Shown here one piece after another: positions 9,540 to 22,106 of a DNA stretch of 64,000 nt; position 1 is the stretch's first letter; every line of letters starts with the position of its first letter. Made by a program: the position numbers and the translations under genes. The stretch lies in assembly GCA_012845835.1 (NCBI GenBank), contig JABAKD010000023.1, positions 3,734,200 to 3,798,199 of the forward strand. The letters are read 5' to 3'. This DNA is from Undaria pinnatifida (lineage: Eukaryota > Sar > Phaeophyceae > Laminariales > Alariaceae). Under the pieces are notes generated by a model that did no database searches, was not told the DNA's origin, and saw only the letters and a list, made by a program, of their open reading frames with translations.

Positions 9540-12514
9540 ACAAGAAAAAAAAGAGGCTGGTTCGGCGGGGTGGGCTATACTGTGAAGAAGAGATTTCTGT
9601 GGTAGAGGAAAAAAAGTGAGGAGAATGTATACGTTCTGGGGTATATCGTGTGGGTCGTAATCTCCATCGGATCGAGTCTCCGTAATGGTGTGGGGTCGTC
9701 GATAAGTTTGTCTCTGCTGTAGTATCTGGCGCTCCCCAGACTGCAGTGCGTGTTCAGTCCGGAACGAGGGTCAACTTCGCTGATTGGTTTCCGATATTCG
9801 TTCTTTCTCCACACTGGGAAAAATAAGTGCCGGTCCACCTTCCCCCAAATGAAAAAGTGTCGTTTTTCATTAGGCCTTTTCTATCTTTCTTCCTCCTTCA
9901 AATATACTTTATTATTTGTACATTGTCCTAAGAAAAGGGCAGCATCTTCGTAGCTATATCCCCGCTGAATATAAATATATCCACCCACGTGCTGGGGATG
10001 AAGCGCACTTGTGCTGTTGTGTGGGGAATACAGAGTCGAACCGCTTTGAATTTGGCGGGGTTTTTTTAATATCCGGCGTTTTATATATAAATTTGACCTT
10101 GCACACCAGGTACTGTGACTACCACCGTACCTGGTACACTTCGACTCGATCGAGCAGATCTTGTACAAAACCTGCTATTAAAATATCTCGATACGCAACA
10201 CAATGGGAGCAGCAGCTGACAGAACTATCACAACCTACCTGATAGCGCCGTAGACTGTTGTAGCAACTACACCGACTGCATTAGGGTTATATTGTCTACT
10301 CTATGTTTAACATATATATATATACGTATCTGGTGTATATTTTGTGGTGCTACATCTGTAAAACGTTTATCTACGAGTTCGCCTCTGGTGCCATCTGATA
10401 ACATCTATCTACCAGCCCGGCCATCTCGGGTACCTGCCAGCCGCTCTTCGCCGGCCACCATCTACCTGCGGCCATCCGCCATCTCTACCAGCTGAGAGCG
10501 AGAGAACAACTATACAAGCACTACCATCGGCGGGTCACCCCCCCCCCCCGACCTCCCCCACAATCTCGAACTCCCCATCGTGGAACCCGCGCAGCAACGC
10601 ACACGCACAGTTTTTTTTTTTTGCCATGCGCGACAGATACATACAGAAACGTAGGAGGATAGATTATTTATACCCGTCCGTGTTGTTGTTGACACCGAGC
10701 GCGCGACAAAGATCAAAACAGGAGAGACCTGTTGTAAAAAAAAAAAAAAACTGTTGTATATCCTTTGCTTTGTTATTGCCGAGCACGACAAAAACATCAC
10801 AAAAAGAGGGTAGAGCATCATTGTCACCATCATCATCATCATCAGCTTGCCGTCGAGTTCAACGAGAAACCAAAAAAGGAGCAGGACAGTAACATTCCAC
10901 CGTGGATTATCCTCCACTTCTTTGGCTAGTTTTAGCATATAGCGCAAAAGCTATCCCGCAGAGACTACCCAGGATTGGCGACACAACAAACCACTGCCTG
11001 CCGCTACCGCGATGGGGGCGTCTTGTGACCCCGACTTCGTCGTCATGGGCATGCAGAACGGCGAAGAGGTGGGCTGTGTGGGGTAGGCTATGTGCGTTCA
11101 GGGAGAGTGTCTGTGGTGCTCTTGTCCCTCTTTGTTGTGTCGCTCTTGTTGTTGTGTCGGACGCCTTGTGCGTTGGGGAAGTGGGGTGGGGAAATAGTAA
11201 AGACAACTCCATGGTGTGTCTGTGGGTGGGCGGACGAGAGGCCCCGCCTGGGTTTAAGGACGATGGGTCTAGGTGGGCGTACCTATGCGTTCATGGCATA
11301 CTTGTATAGCCTAGATAGCGCTGACTGGTCTACGGCGCACCAATCTGCATACCAAGTGCGTTAAGGCAGATTGTTTTGTTGTCGTTGTAAGGGTTGTGAT
11401 TCTTGGTGGTGTGGGTCATCCCACGCTTGACGTGCAGCAGCAGCTGTGTCAATCTGAGCCCCCTGGCAGGAACAACAACAGCTAAAAAATATCACCGCTC
11501 AAACACATGACTTCGAAGACACTCGCTCGCGCTAGCCCTCGACCAATACTTCTTACCTGGTATATACCCTAGTCGTTCTCAAACAAATGTGTACCACCTG
11601 TAAATACGGTAGCATTAAACTAACCGATGGTTCTACACGTTAGTGGTGAGCTCATCTCCGGTCAAAAATCGTTTGGCCCAAAACGTGCAGCCCCTACCCA
11701 CCGTGCGATGGCTCTGGTGGTGGCGATGGTGGTGGTGGCAGTAGGGACGGTCTTGTTGAGTTTGGGTCTGCCGGAAATGGTGAGGCTTAGACATACGCTT
11801 GAATATGGTAGCCGCACACGGATGCGCCGTGTCCTGTAGAAAAGTACGACCCGGCCCAGGTCTTCAATATAGATAAGGCGTGAAGGGGAGGTACATGTAC
11901 ATAATATGATATTTAAAAATGTGTGTGTACCTCAATGCACTTACCTGGTGGGGGACATCCGTTTCACTTGCCCCATCGTAGATAAATACGGTGTATATAA
12001 CTCCTCGTATACTTCGTAGTATGTATGTAAAATATATCCACAACAACAGCAGGCGAATCACTACTGTATACAGGAGAGCTTTCTTTGCCAGCCATGACAC
12101 ATAAACCTTATCAAAGCTGTTTACACATACCCCTCTCTCTACATATTATTAGACTATCTATGCTTGTTGAATACTGCAGCATATAATAAGAGGAATCACC
12201 GCACTCTACTGTACCTCTAGACTAGACCTACTATATATAGAGGTAGCAAAATTAGGTCATGCATTATCTGATTGCTACCCCAACACCGTTGAAACTCCGT
12301 ATATATATGTTGCTGTATGTTCTTGCGAATTTTGTCGACGACGTGCCTACATACAGTAGCATTACTACGCGATGGGTGTGTGTGTGTCCATCAGGGTTGG
12401 GTAGAAAATTTGGACCAAGATAGACAAGTTTGTTCGGGTGCGCGGGGAGTACAGAGAGCTTCTCAATCAAGTGAACGAGGTTCATCAGAAGAAAAAAAAA
12501 AGTGAACCCCTTAC
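9540..12514. other. no gene recognised
   Basis: About 3 kb with no R1-R4 copy that I can see. It includes TATATA runs, a TGTGTG run near 12375, and long GC-rich frames over 10900-11370 with no recognisable motif or ATG-led structure. A gene with weak exons could hide here, but I cannot support one. Confidence 0.35.
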
Positions 12515-13100
12515 ATTGCTCGATACACGATAGAGGTATAGTATATTAAGGTATACCGCTTTTTGGCGGAAATGGTTCCTGAACATGACACATCTCCTTA
12601 CCCCAAAATCGTTGTCCGGAAATATAGGCCATTTTTTGTTTTTGCATAGACTAGACTCTTTATTACAAAAATAAAAATGATAAAATATATTGTCTAGACT
12701 AGACTATATTATTTTGCACATTCTATAATAGATATATATATGCTTCTCGTTGCGTACCTCGGCGATGATGGCATTTTCCATCTCCGGTGTATATATGTAG
12801 ATCAGCTTTGATTTTCTCTCCTAAAACCAATTTTGGGGAGAGGTTTTTAACGCCTTTACAACTGGAAACCCGTTTTGGGGACAATATTACTTGAGATTTA
12901 GTATAGGGAGGGGATTGGGGGCTCTAAGAAGAGGGTTAAGCCCCAACATTGAGGAACACTTACAACTGGAAACCCGTTTTTTGGGGGACAAAATTACTTG
13001 GATTTAGTATAGGAAGGGGATTGGGGGCTCTAAAAGTGGTCAAGCCCCCACATTGAGGAACTTCGCAGAAAGATTGTGCACCTCTATCCTGTACCAGGTA
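12515..13100 (-). mobile_element. R1 element containing R6
   Basis: Minus-strand R1: CGATACACGATAGAGGTA, GGTATACCGCTTTTTGGCGG at the left, and GTGCACCTCTATCCTG at the right. An R6 copy fills its TTAA (12851-12935), and a segment of R6 plus flank is repeated once more at about 12961-13060. Confidence 0.7.
12851..12935 (+). mobile_element. R6 TTAA mini-element
   Basis: 85 bp between TTAA at 12847-12850 and 12936-12939. It starts CGCCTTTACAACTGG, has AAACCCGTTTTGGGG inside and ends CTCTAAGAAGAGGG. The surrounding R1 has a single TTAA at this place in uninterrupted copies, which shows the duplication. TTAA targets are the signature of piggyBac transposases. Confidence 0.8.
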
Positions 13101-13109
13101 TATATATGT

Positions 13110-14610
13110 ACCGGTACCGTAAGTATGCGTCTTAAAACGCTTCAAAAAGTCTGACATATATATTCAGTATATCAATAGACTAGATTATGGAGTACTTTAC
13201 ACATCTCGGTACATAACAAACCTTTTGAGCGTTTTTTACTCCGCGCTGACTTGTTGAAAAAGGTCCCTAATCTAGGGACCAAAAAAACAAAACGCACATC
13301 GGGGTTACTTGGGCTATGAGTGATTGTCTACATGGTGCTGCTGCTGTGAAACATGTCCCTATTTACCAAAAAAGGCAACGCGTTGAAACGACCACACGGA
13401 GATGATGAGCGGGTCAGCCAGCCTGTCGGTGGAGCAGAGGTTATCGAACAGCTTGAACATGTGTTTTATTCGTTGTTTCTACTTGGTAGAGCAAGACGAG
13501 CGTCCGAACGGCTGGGCGTGTGTCTCGATTACCCGGGGCCGCGCGGCAAATAATCCGTCAACATGCCGGTGAGGGCGATAGAATAGACAAACTTCGTCTG
13601 AACATGTCTTTATACCGGGTGTACCGGGCAAAACAAAATGGAACGTGCCGTGCGCAGCTGTCCTTGGTGGCGCGGTGGTAGTCAGTGATCGTGGCGTGGT
13701 GGCGGTGTAAGGGCCGCCTCGGACGTGCGCCACCAGTGGGACGTTTCAACTCTATTTTACCGAGGACTATACTTGGATTCTGTCCAGAAAAAAAAAAATA
13801 GAATGGTCGTCTGTACACGGTACGTACCCTACTTGTATAGACTACATACAGTTGGTGATGCTGCTGACCACGTTTGTGTGTCGTGTTGTCAAGTTTGTCC
13901 TCTCGGTCGCACCCGCCAGAACGAATACTCTATTATTAGGCTTTTGTCGCTGTGAACAAGGAAGACATTGCATCAGCCCGCCCACAATCCGTGTACGTAT
14001 GTACCGCGTATGGTGTATTACATGCTGTATGAAGCAATGCCTTGATGGCTTTGCATGCATGTTCGGCTACGAACCCACTCACTGCATGTTGGTGACATGT
14101 TGTGCATGCACGCCACACCTTTCAACCACGGCCGAAGCCTCCTTGTTTTGTGGAGAACCTACCCCTTCTCTCCCCATAGGCTGACAGGTATACTCCAGAT
14201 ACAGGATACATATACGTAGGCAGGGTAGGGAACCTCTTTGAGTCACGATGTCGCCCCCGTTGTGCACACAATACAATAAATGACTCGAAATGTAACGAAT
14301 TGACTAACTTTCACACACCATCCCACCCCAATGCGTGCCTAAAGGCCGTAATATATACATGCAGGGTTGGTGCATATTCGCTTTCTTTGGTGAGTTGCTC
14401 TTTCAAGTTTTTCACTAATAATTAATAGTCTGATAGTCAGCTTTTTTTCTTTCATATTGTTTCAAAAGTAGCTTTTGGACGACGCGCCTGGGTCCCTACT
14501 TGAAAAACCTCCTCAGACAAACTGGAGGCACTCGTGGCCGTACATGCATCTATCTGCTGCTGGTACCTGGCCGAGAGGCCGATGATAAACGAGAGCTCCG
14601 TGTCACCGAT
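13110..14610. other. no gene recognised
   Basis: No element ends, long repeats or supportable exons were found. Frames over 13850-14180 are open on both strands but show no motif. Confidence 0.3.
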
Positions 14611-15041
14611 CGATGCTGACGCGTGCTACGATAAGATAGAGATGTGCAAAACGCTTTTTTTTCGGAGTTTCCTCAATTTTGGGAGCTTATTATCAAGCTT
14701 CTCCCACTCACTGCTGGTTTTTAGAGAAAACTAAAACTGCTGCCCAGATGAACCATCCCATACATTTTATTTATTTATTTTTTTTCACACATATACTTTC
14801 TACCTTCTGGACAAGCTGTGGTCACAGGTGTCGTCCCTTCTCCCCCCCCGTTCTTGCCTTCAATTTTTATCGCGCATAGGGTTCAGCAATCCCACTGCTC
14901 GTCGAGTTTTCATCGAGTGTTGTTGCTAACTCACGCTCTCGCGCTTTCCGCAAGTCAATTTGTGCACAAGAAAAAGGTCCCCACGAATTTCTACGAGTGA
15001 GTGTGCACTCGGGGGGATTCGAACTCGCACGAAACTGACCT

Positions 15042-15572
15042 GACTGATTCTACGATAATAATAGCGCCCCCCGAAGCCAGCGACTTCTTTAACAAACGCT
15101 TCATGGAGGGCTCATCGAGACGGGTAAGGATAGTTAGTATGAAAAAGCAAGCATAATAATGTGTTTTCTTGTTTGCCGAGGACTATCGAACCAACCATGG
15201 CGTCGTACCTCGGGAAATTAGACCAAGGCTACGGTAGGGGGGGTACCCCCATTTTCACTGTTGTGTTTGAGCCAGTCGCACGAGTGACTCTGTACTTCAC
15301 GGATAAAAACAGTTCAGGCACTTGTTTTGGCGCAGCTTAGATCACCTTTTTTTCATTGCGGATTGATTTCATCAATGTAAAATATGAAGAAAACGTAAGG
15401 TTGCATAGGAACAAAGGGGTTACTCGCGCGAGTGACCCCTAACCACTGAAATGAAAGGCCCAAAAGGGGACCCCCCTACCGTAGCCTAGGTCAATACAGC
15501 CCGCAGCTGGTTTCTAAACCAGCGATTTCGTTAAATTAAAGGAAAATTGGAGGGGCTAGCGTAGAATGAATC
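15042..15572 (+). mobile_element. R2 element inside the SINE
   Basis: Ends GACTGATTCTACG and CGTAGAATGAATC (inverted). ACCT occurs at 15038-15041 and 15573-15576 but only once in uninterrupted SINE copies, so R2 makes a 4 bp target duplication. R3 is inserted at 15221-15492, leaving about 259 bp of R2. Confidence 0.85.
15221..15492 (+). mobile_element. R3 element, reference copy
   Basis: 272 bp with inverted ends of over 20 bp, GACCAAGGCTACGGTAGGGG and, reversed, GACCTAGGCTACGGTAGGGG. The interior has GTCGCACGAGTGAC near the left and ACTCGCGCGAGTGACC near the right. The flanks ATTA and AATA are a possible 4 bp duplication with one mismatch. Confidence 0.8.
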
Positions 15573-15620
15573 ACCTATACCAGGCTCGAGGATAACCTGA
15601 TACGCCACCGGGGCGACCGG

Positions 15621-15925
15621 CAAGCACTATTCAACCGGCACTATATAGGGCGCCGGCAATACTGGAAATAGGGTTGCTACATAAGTAGTTACGGTAGGTG
15701 ATTCCAATCGTGCCAAGCGACTTCATCGGCACCATTGAGAGCAGTGGCACCATTCAACTGGCACTATTCAGGGCGTCAGCACTATTATTGGGCATATAGG
15801 GTCAACACAGTAGCAGCAGGTGCAGTTGAGAATTCCGATCGTGCCCAGCGAATTCACCAGCATTATCGAGAGCAGTGGCCCTATTCAATCGGCACTACTA
15901 TTCGGAGCACCGGCACTATATATGT
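15621..15925 (+). repeat. about 110 bp tandem repeat next to SINE head
   Basis: Three diverged units share ATTCAACCGGCACTAT, GGGCGCCGGCA and ATTGAGAGCAGTGGC. They lie between the SINE head and the resumption of R1, so they arrived with or after the SINE. They are absent from the SINEs at 25045 and 47203. Confidence 0.55.
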
Positions 15926-16512
15926 CCGAGAGGATACATCCCACATGTTCGAGAGGGTACACATCGAGAAGATCATCATTACATGCAAGAGTAAATGGCC
16001 TATTTCCCGACCATTTTGGGCTAACAAGGCGTCGGAGGTCATTCAGAAACCGCTTCACACGAAAAGTGCCACCTCGAGATCTACGGTATTATCGCAGCAC
16101 GCAACGCCCGCTTGTCACGCTCATACCCGCGGCAGCACTCCCTCGAGTTGCTCTAACACCTCCACGTCTCTATATCTCCCCCAGATATATATGGGCGTTA
16201 AATATAATGCTCCACCCCCCTTGCCCAAAAAATGTAGTGTCGAGCATTGCATTGCATTGCACGTATTATACTCGTTCTCCCGCCATTCGCATACGTACAG
16301 GTATATAGCAGTGTAGTGGTAGTTGTGCCCTACGAAGTCGGGCGATCGTAGCCACGAAAGAGTCGATCAGGTCACCTGGTAGGGCGAGATTTGGCTCTCG
16401 ACTTCACTCAACCTCTAGACACAAGCGAATGCGTTGCGGGTCCTCTCTGGCCGTGAGGTTGAGTGAGGTGGTAGTGGTGGGGTGTCGTTTCCCATCGTCA
16501 CATCGTGCAAAG

Positions 16513-16760
16513 ATGCTCAGGTGGTTGGAAGGAGGAATCTTTTTCTGCTGCTGCTGCTGCTTGCTGCTGCTGCTGGCGTGTGCTTTTGTTCAAGCGCAGG
16601 GTATACAACAAGCGCATACAATTGCGGGTCTTCTCCACGCGCGCCCATACTATTTATACGAAAGGTTGACGGAGCCGCTCCCCTCCACGGATAACAAGTT
16701 TCGCCTGTGTGTGGAGGGTCGCGAGCGGGGAAATACGTCGCGAAAAACAGTATCAACCAA
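16513..16760 (+). CDS. signal-peptide-like frame (doubtful)
   Basis: ATG at 16513 opens MLRWLEGGIFF followed by Cys/Leu runs encoded by CTG repeats and a small-residue region, which resembles a secretory signal. The hydrophobic core is just the triplet repeat, and no downstream domain or splice partner was recognised. Chance is quite possible. Confidence 0.15.
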
Positions 16761-16854
16761 TCAAAGGCTAAGGCTATGTAACAATACACGGTTGGGTGGG
16801 GTTACGCTCATCTTCACTGGTGGTGCTGCTACACTCTGTACAGGGGGGGGGTCC

Positions 16855-17812
16855 ATGCTACACGATAGAGGCACATAGACCACTTTTTTTTTTGAGGCTT
16901 TTCCTCAATTTAGTTAGGAGCTTAAAGACATCTCTTCCATGTATGTCCCAAAAAAAAACTTTGTTGTGTTTTTTTGGGGGGGGGAGAAAATAAAATCTCT
17001 GCTGCTACTAGTTACTGGATAAGCAATTCCTCGGCCTCTAGGTAGACGACGAGAATCATGAACAAGAACAAAAATTTGACCTCTACTTCCCGCAAGGCTT
17101 TGTGGGTAAAGAAAGGGGGGCCGCGTCATTCAAAAAACAGTTTCAGCCAAAAAAAGGTATACCTTAATACTTGGTGGTTGAGGGGCCGCGCTTCATGCAG
17201 AAAACCGTTTCAGCCGAAAAGAGGTATACCTTCATACTTGGGGGTTGAGGGACCCCGTCATTCAGAAACGGTTTCAGCCAAAAAGAGGTATACCTTAATA
17301 CTTTCCGTCAGTCAGAAAACCGTTTCAGCCAAAAAGAGGTATAGTTAAGGGGCTCCGTCAGTCAGAAAACCGTTTCAGCCAAAAAGAGGTATACCTTAAT
17401 ACTCGAGGGTCACGGGACCCCGTCATTCAGAAACGGTTTCAGCCAAAAAGAGGTATACCTTAATATCTGGGGGTTAATGGGCTCCGTCATTCAGAGAACC
17501 GTTTTAGCCAAAAAGAGGTATACCTTAATACTTGGGGGTTAAGGGGCCCCGTCATTCAGAAACGGTTTCAGTCAAAAAGAGGTATACCGTAATATCTGGG
17601 GGTTGAGGGGCTCCGTCATTCAGAAAACCGTTTTAGCCAAAAAGAGGTATACCTTAATACTTGGGGGTTAAGGGGCCCCGTCATTCACAAACGGTTTCAG
17701 CCAAAAAAAGGTATACCTTAATACTTGGGGGTTGAGGGACCGCGTCATTCAGAAAACCTTCTCGGCCAAGAAGAGGTATACCTTAATTTGCCTCTTTCGT
17801 ACCACGCGTGAC
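16855..17812 (+). mobile_element. R1 element with 60 bp satellite
   Basis: R1 left end variant (GCTACACGATAGAGG) and right end CTCTTTCGTACCACGCGTG. Between about 17125 and 17790 roughly eleven units of about 60 bp, each with TTCAGCCAAAAAGAGGTATA and GGGGCCCCGTCATTC, replace the single right-terminal segment. This unit lacks the terminal tip that the 97 bp arrays keep. Confidence 0.8.
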
Positions 17813-17994
17813 CAGGGTTTGAGCCGCTCGCACAAGTGAATCGGTATCTCTCTTAAGCTAAGGACAAAAATACTGCAATATATACGTGAGTTTTTTTTTG
17901 GTGAAAATAAGCATAGATAGCGCTTTCAAATGCCTTTTTTTCGCGAACATTCACAACGCAAACATTTTAAACATAAGCACGAAAGCTTAAACCA

Positions 17995-18130
17995 AGACTG
18001 ATTCTACGATAGCCCCCCCCCCCAGAGAAAAAACAGCGATATTCTTCAACCGTTCGTTATGTATGGCCGTTTGTGACCTATGTCGGGCTCAAGGATAACC
18101 TGATACGCCTCCGGCGGGCGACCGGCTCTA
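17995..18130. mobile_element. R2 left end and SINE head fragments
   Basis: GACTGATTCTACGATAGCCC at 17997 starts a truncated R2 of about 70 bp. A minus-strand SINE head (AGGATAACCTGATACGCC, GGGCGACCGG) follows at 18083-18130. Confidence 0.6.
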
Positions 18131-18276
18131 TATATACACCTCTAGCGTAGTCAGGCTCCCTTACCCAAACCCGTCGGAGTTTTCGCATTTTTTCTTAGAA
18201 CCTCTCAGAAAAGAAAACGTGGTCCTCCACCTCTACTTCCGAGGGTGCGCCATTATTTTCGCCTGCAATAGAAGAG

Positions 18277-18575
18277 GAACTGTTCTACGGTGCAGCCCCG
18301 CCCCGAACCTTTCTTTTTAACGAAGTCCCCGGTTCTGACACCAACCAGCTCCTGGCCGTGTATCTCCTGAAATACCGGGTGCCTCTTGCCACCCCGACGC
18401 GTCATATCCGTTCGATGTAGTCATATGTTTTGCAGCCAAGAAAATTTAGTAAGATATTTGTTTCGGAGCGTCCTCCCTCTCGTGTCGAGCAGCACCCAGA
18501 TGAAACATTCGTTAAAAAGAAAACCGCTGGTTTTTGGAGGGGGTTTTTGGAGGGGGCGATATCGTAGAATCAGTC
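18277..18575 (-). mobile_element. R2 element
   Basis: Starts GAACTGTTCTACGGTGCAGC and ends ATCGTAGAATCAGTC. It carries the R2 boxes in reverse (GAAATACCGGGTGCC, CCACCCCGACG, CGTGTCGAGCAGC). Confidence 0.75.
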
Positions 18576-18699
18576 CAAGAAGGGTTTCTTTCACGTAAGG
18601 AGAGATCTGTGCACCATACCCGAAGCATTTGTTTTTGGAGTAAAAACTGGAGAAGCGCAATCCGATTACCGAAACCCATCTGGCCTGGATATAAAATAT

Positions 18700-19090
18700 G
18701 GGTGTGCATGATCTGTATGATCTGTATCATCTGTATCATCTGTATGATCTGTATGATCTTTTTTATCTGTATGATCTGTATGATCTGTATGATCCGTGTG
18801 GCTTGTATGAGCTTACCCGAAGCATTTGTTTGGAGTAAAAACTGGAATCGCAATCAGATTACCGAAACGCATGGCCTAGATATAATATATGTATAATCTG
18901 TATGATATGTATGATCTGTATGATATGTATGATCTGTATGATCTGTGTGACCTCTACGATCTGTATGATCCGTATGATCTGTATGATCTGTATGATCGGT
19001 ATGATCTGTATGAGCTGTACGATCTGTATTTGTATGAGTTATTTGATGTATATATATGATCTATATCGTGATCTGTCCGATGTGTCAATG
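18700..19090 (+). repeat. 9 bp (CTGTATGAT)n arrays
   Basis: Two blocks of CTGTATGAT and variants (about 18714-18800 and 18895-19085) are separated by a second copy of the single-copy lead-in (GAAGCATTTGTTT, GGAGTAAAAACTGGA). The array and its left flank have thus been duplicated together. Confidence 0.85.
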
Positions 19091-19140
19091 AGCGAATAAT
19101 GCCTTCGACGACACAACTTCCAAAAGTATATATATATATG

Positions 19141-19451
19141 GAGTCATCCTGCGGTAGGGGTTGCAGGTTTTTCGCCAAAAAAAGGTATACCCTCTGTCCG
19201 ATTGAGCTCTTCATGTGAGGAACTACCGGTTAGTGAAGGAACTTCACGAGTACATACATACATACAAAGGTATATATGTTGTTTTAGGACTAAAGGCATA
19301 GAAGCTTGGTCGGGTTGTGTGCGCACGAACGAAAACGCCTTCGAAAAGTCGTGTAGTATCTCGGGGTGAGATATTGAGTTCCTTTCATGTGAGGTCAGCT
19401 CAGGGGACTTTCTGCCCTGTGCAACCTTACGGCGTGGGATGGTCATCGGAG
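19141..19451 (+). mobile_element. R4 element
   Basis: Begins GAGTCATCCTGCGGTAGGGG and ends GTGCAACCTTACGGCGTGG (reversed: CCACGCCGTAAGGTTGCAC). The interior has GATTGAGCTCTTCATGTGAG near the left and GAGATATTGAGTTCC near the right. It matches 26612-26885 (inverted) and 41030-41325. Confidence 0.65.
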
Positions 19452-19792
19452 TTATTCCGGCAGTTTCGGGTTGAGGAGCAACATCTTCATTCAAAAGTTT
19501 GTTTGTTTCCGCCTCAAAATGTGGCTGCATACCGTTTAACGTAGCACGCACGTCGCGGGTGATATATCTCGTAATGCGCGCGATCGGAGTATCACACACA
19601 GCTTGCAAAGATGAGTTTCGACGAAATCTTCGATCTCACAGCTGGAGTGTATTTTAATTTTTATAATATGTGGAGCTCACACTCAAGAAACGACCCTTGC
19701 CTTGCTGAAGGCAAACAAATAAATGCTGGTGCACCTCTGACGTGCGGCATGATTCATCTCGAGTTCCGGCGGTGCAACGCCAACCCACTCCC

Positions 19793-19886
19793 CCACCACC
19801 CCCTCCCTCCTCCATCCCCCCCCCCCCCCCTCCCCCTTCTCCCGCCCCCCCTCCTCCCGTTCACCCCCCCCCCCCGCCCCTCGCCC
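19793..19886 (+). repeat. C-rich tract
   Basis: About 90 bp of CCCCC runs with T and A interruptions. The proline-rich frame over it is low complexity. Confidence 0.85.
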
Positions 19887-20322
19887 TGACGTGCTGCTTT
19901 AGCTTTTAACAAAAACCTGGAATTATTTTGGATTTATGGCACATCAAGACAAGATAATGTCACCGGCGTGTTTTGACCACGCTGCTGGCGGCGGGCGGGT
20001 GAATAGACGGACGGACGAAAACGCTTCCACTTTTTTTGCCGTCTCCCTCTCGTGCGCACATACATGTGTAAAAATGACTACTACTTGTCAATTGGCACAT
20101 TTGTATACGCAGTTCGACAAAAAAAAAAGTAATAAATCGAAAACAACAAAAAAAAAAAAAAGCAACTCAAGACCCCCCCCCCAAAACAGGAATTTCAGAG
20201 GAGGGGGGTCATTTCTCGCTGGAGAGTAACTCCGAGCTACATCACTCCTAAGAGAGGCCCCCACCAGTGATCCCCGACCCAGTAGCCATCTTCAGTTCTC
20301 TCATATAGGAAGCGACAGCTGC

Positions 20323-21208
20323 TACGTACACGGTAGAGATGCACGCCACGTTTTTTTGCTGCAAGTAAGTGTGTTCCTCTACTCAGGAGCTTAAGAAGAC
20401 CTCTCGACCGAAAAACTGATTTGGAGAAAATATATATAACTACTTACTACATATATGTACCGGATGAAAAATCCCATGGCCTTCGTAGACACACGAGACG
20501 AGAATCATCATGATGCAGAACAAAAAAAAATGGCGGCATTTCCGACGATTTTGGGTTAAGGAGCTCCCCGTCATTCAGAAACCATTTTCGCCTGAAAACG
20601 GTATACCTTAATACCTCTATACCGTAGCACGCGGCATTTCCGACGATTTTGGATTGAGGAAGCCGCCGTCATTCAGAAAACATTTCCGCCAAAAAACGGT
20701 ATGCATTAATACCTCCGTACCGTAGCACGCGGCATTTCCGACGGTTTTTGGTTAAAGAAGCCCCGTCATTCAGAAACCATTTTCGCCAAAAAACGGTATA
20801 ACTTGATGCCTCTATACCGTAGCATGCGGCATTTCCGACGATTTTGGGTTAAGGAGCCCCCGTCATTCAGACACCATTTTCGCCTGAAAACGGTATACCT
20901 TAATACCTCTATATCGTAGCACGCGGCATTTCCGACGGTTTTTGGTTAAGGAAGCTCCGTCATTCAGAAACCATTTTCGCCAAAAAAAAGGTATAGCTTA
21001 ATACATCTATACCGTAGCACGCGGCATTTTTCCGACGATTTTGGGTTGAGGAGCCCCGTCATTCAGAAACCATTTCCGCCAACAAACGGTATACCCTATT
21101 ACCTTTATACCGTAGCACGCGGCATTTCCGACGGTTTTGGGTTGAGCAGCCCCGTAATTCAGAAACCATTTTAGCCAAAAAACGGTATACCTCTAACGTA
21201 GCGCGCGT
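20323..21208 (+). mobile_element. R1 element with 97 bp satellite
   Basis: Left end CTACGTACACGGTAGAG, right end CTCTAACGTAGCGCGCGTC. From about 20535 to 21205 about seven units of 96-98 bp repeat the right-terminal R1 segment. Each starts GCATTTCCGACGATTTTGG and ends CCGTAGCACGCG. Units differ by several substitutions, so this array is older than the one at 23500. Confidence 0.85.
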
Positions 21209-21608
21209 CAAACCCCTGGCGTTCCCCCTCTTCTCAACTCGCGACAAACCGAAGATATTCCAGGCCGACCAAATCTCGTACTGTTACTCTGCAAGCGCAC
21301 ATTCGTTTTTTTACGAGAGCCGCCCAGAAAACGCTCCATCCACAGACCTGAGCGGCGCCTTTCTCTCCAGTAATGGTATGTCGTCCAATTCCCCCGCGCG
21401 CGGCGTCTTCTTTTTATCGACTCTCAAAATTTCGAAAAACAGGTCGTCAACGTTCTTCGGCTGGTGGCGCTGTGCATCAGCTTATCCGTTTTTCACCCGT
21501 GGCTCAACCCCTCAAGAAGGACGCACATGCGAATATTCTTCCTCCATTGGATCAGGTGGGTAAACGCGTGCGGCATTGTGATTATCGTGTGGTGATGGAG
21601 GCGGTGTC

Positions 21609-21685
21609 GGGGGGGGGGGCGGGGGGGGCGGGGGGTAGAGGCGGGGGAGGGGGTGGGGGGGGGAGCGGGGCAGGAGAGGGTGAAC
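21609..21685 (+). repeat. G-rich tract
   Basis: G runs of 4-10 with C, A and T interruptions, able in principle to form G-quadruplexes. The Gly-rich frame is low complexity. Confidence 0.85.
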
Positions 21686-22106
21686 GTGGCTGCGTCAAGC
21701 GGGGCCATTGGTGGGGCCTCTTTTCGAAGGATCTCGGGGCCACTCAAGAGCGCGAGAGTGATCCCACCGTGTTGGGTAAAACGGTCCTAACATTTCGTGC
21801 TGAATTTTTTGAAAAGTGTTGCCACAAGTTAGTTGATGAAACCGTCGACCCCTCATTCTCTGCGTGCGGTTGTTGCGGGGGGCATCATTTTTTTTTGGAC
21901 TTTTCTGCAGTGGCTCGCGGGTCACTCACTCAAACGCGCGTGTGACTCCCTCTCTGTTTCATTTCGTGCTGTTGTTGTAACTTTCTTTTTTTTTCGTGAA
22001 TCGGCAACAAGGGCATAATGTAGTGAGGGCTGCACGCTGCGCCAAAAAAAATCGCGGAAACGTCTTTGTGTCTCTCCGCGAGGGTGCACAATCAATCACT
22101 AAAGGA

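Larger units (their letters stand above)
14764..15620 (-). mobile_element. R5 tRNA-headed SINE, split by R2
   Basis: Minus-strand copy. The tail shows as (TTTA)n at 14764-14785. The B-box-like GGGATTCGAACTC lies near 15015-15030 and the A-box-like CCTGATACGCCA near 15596-15607. The body matches the SINEs at 25045 and 47203. R2 (15042-15572) interrupts it, with ACCT on both sides. Confidence 0.8.
14618..16105 (+). mobile_element. R1 element hosting a four-layer nest
   Basis: The R1 left end (GACGCGTGCTACG) is at 14618 and the right part (AAATGGCCTATTTCC, TTTTGGGCTAA, ATCGCAGCACGC) runs to about 16105. A SINE with extra sequence interrupts it at about 14764-15925, with CATCCCA present on both sides. 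Inside the SINE sits R2, and inside that R3. Confidence 0.75.

Noticed and set aside
10902-11309. GC-rich open frames on both strands
   Set aside because: The hydrophobic start begins at GTG, no motif is seen, and the opposite strand is equally open.
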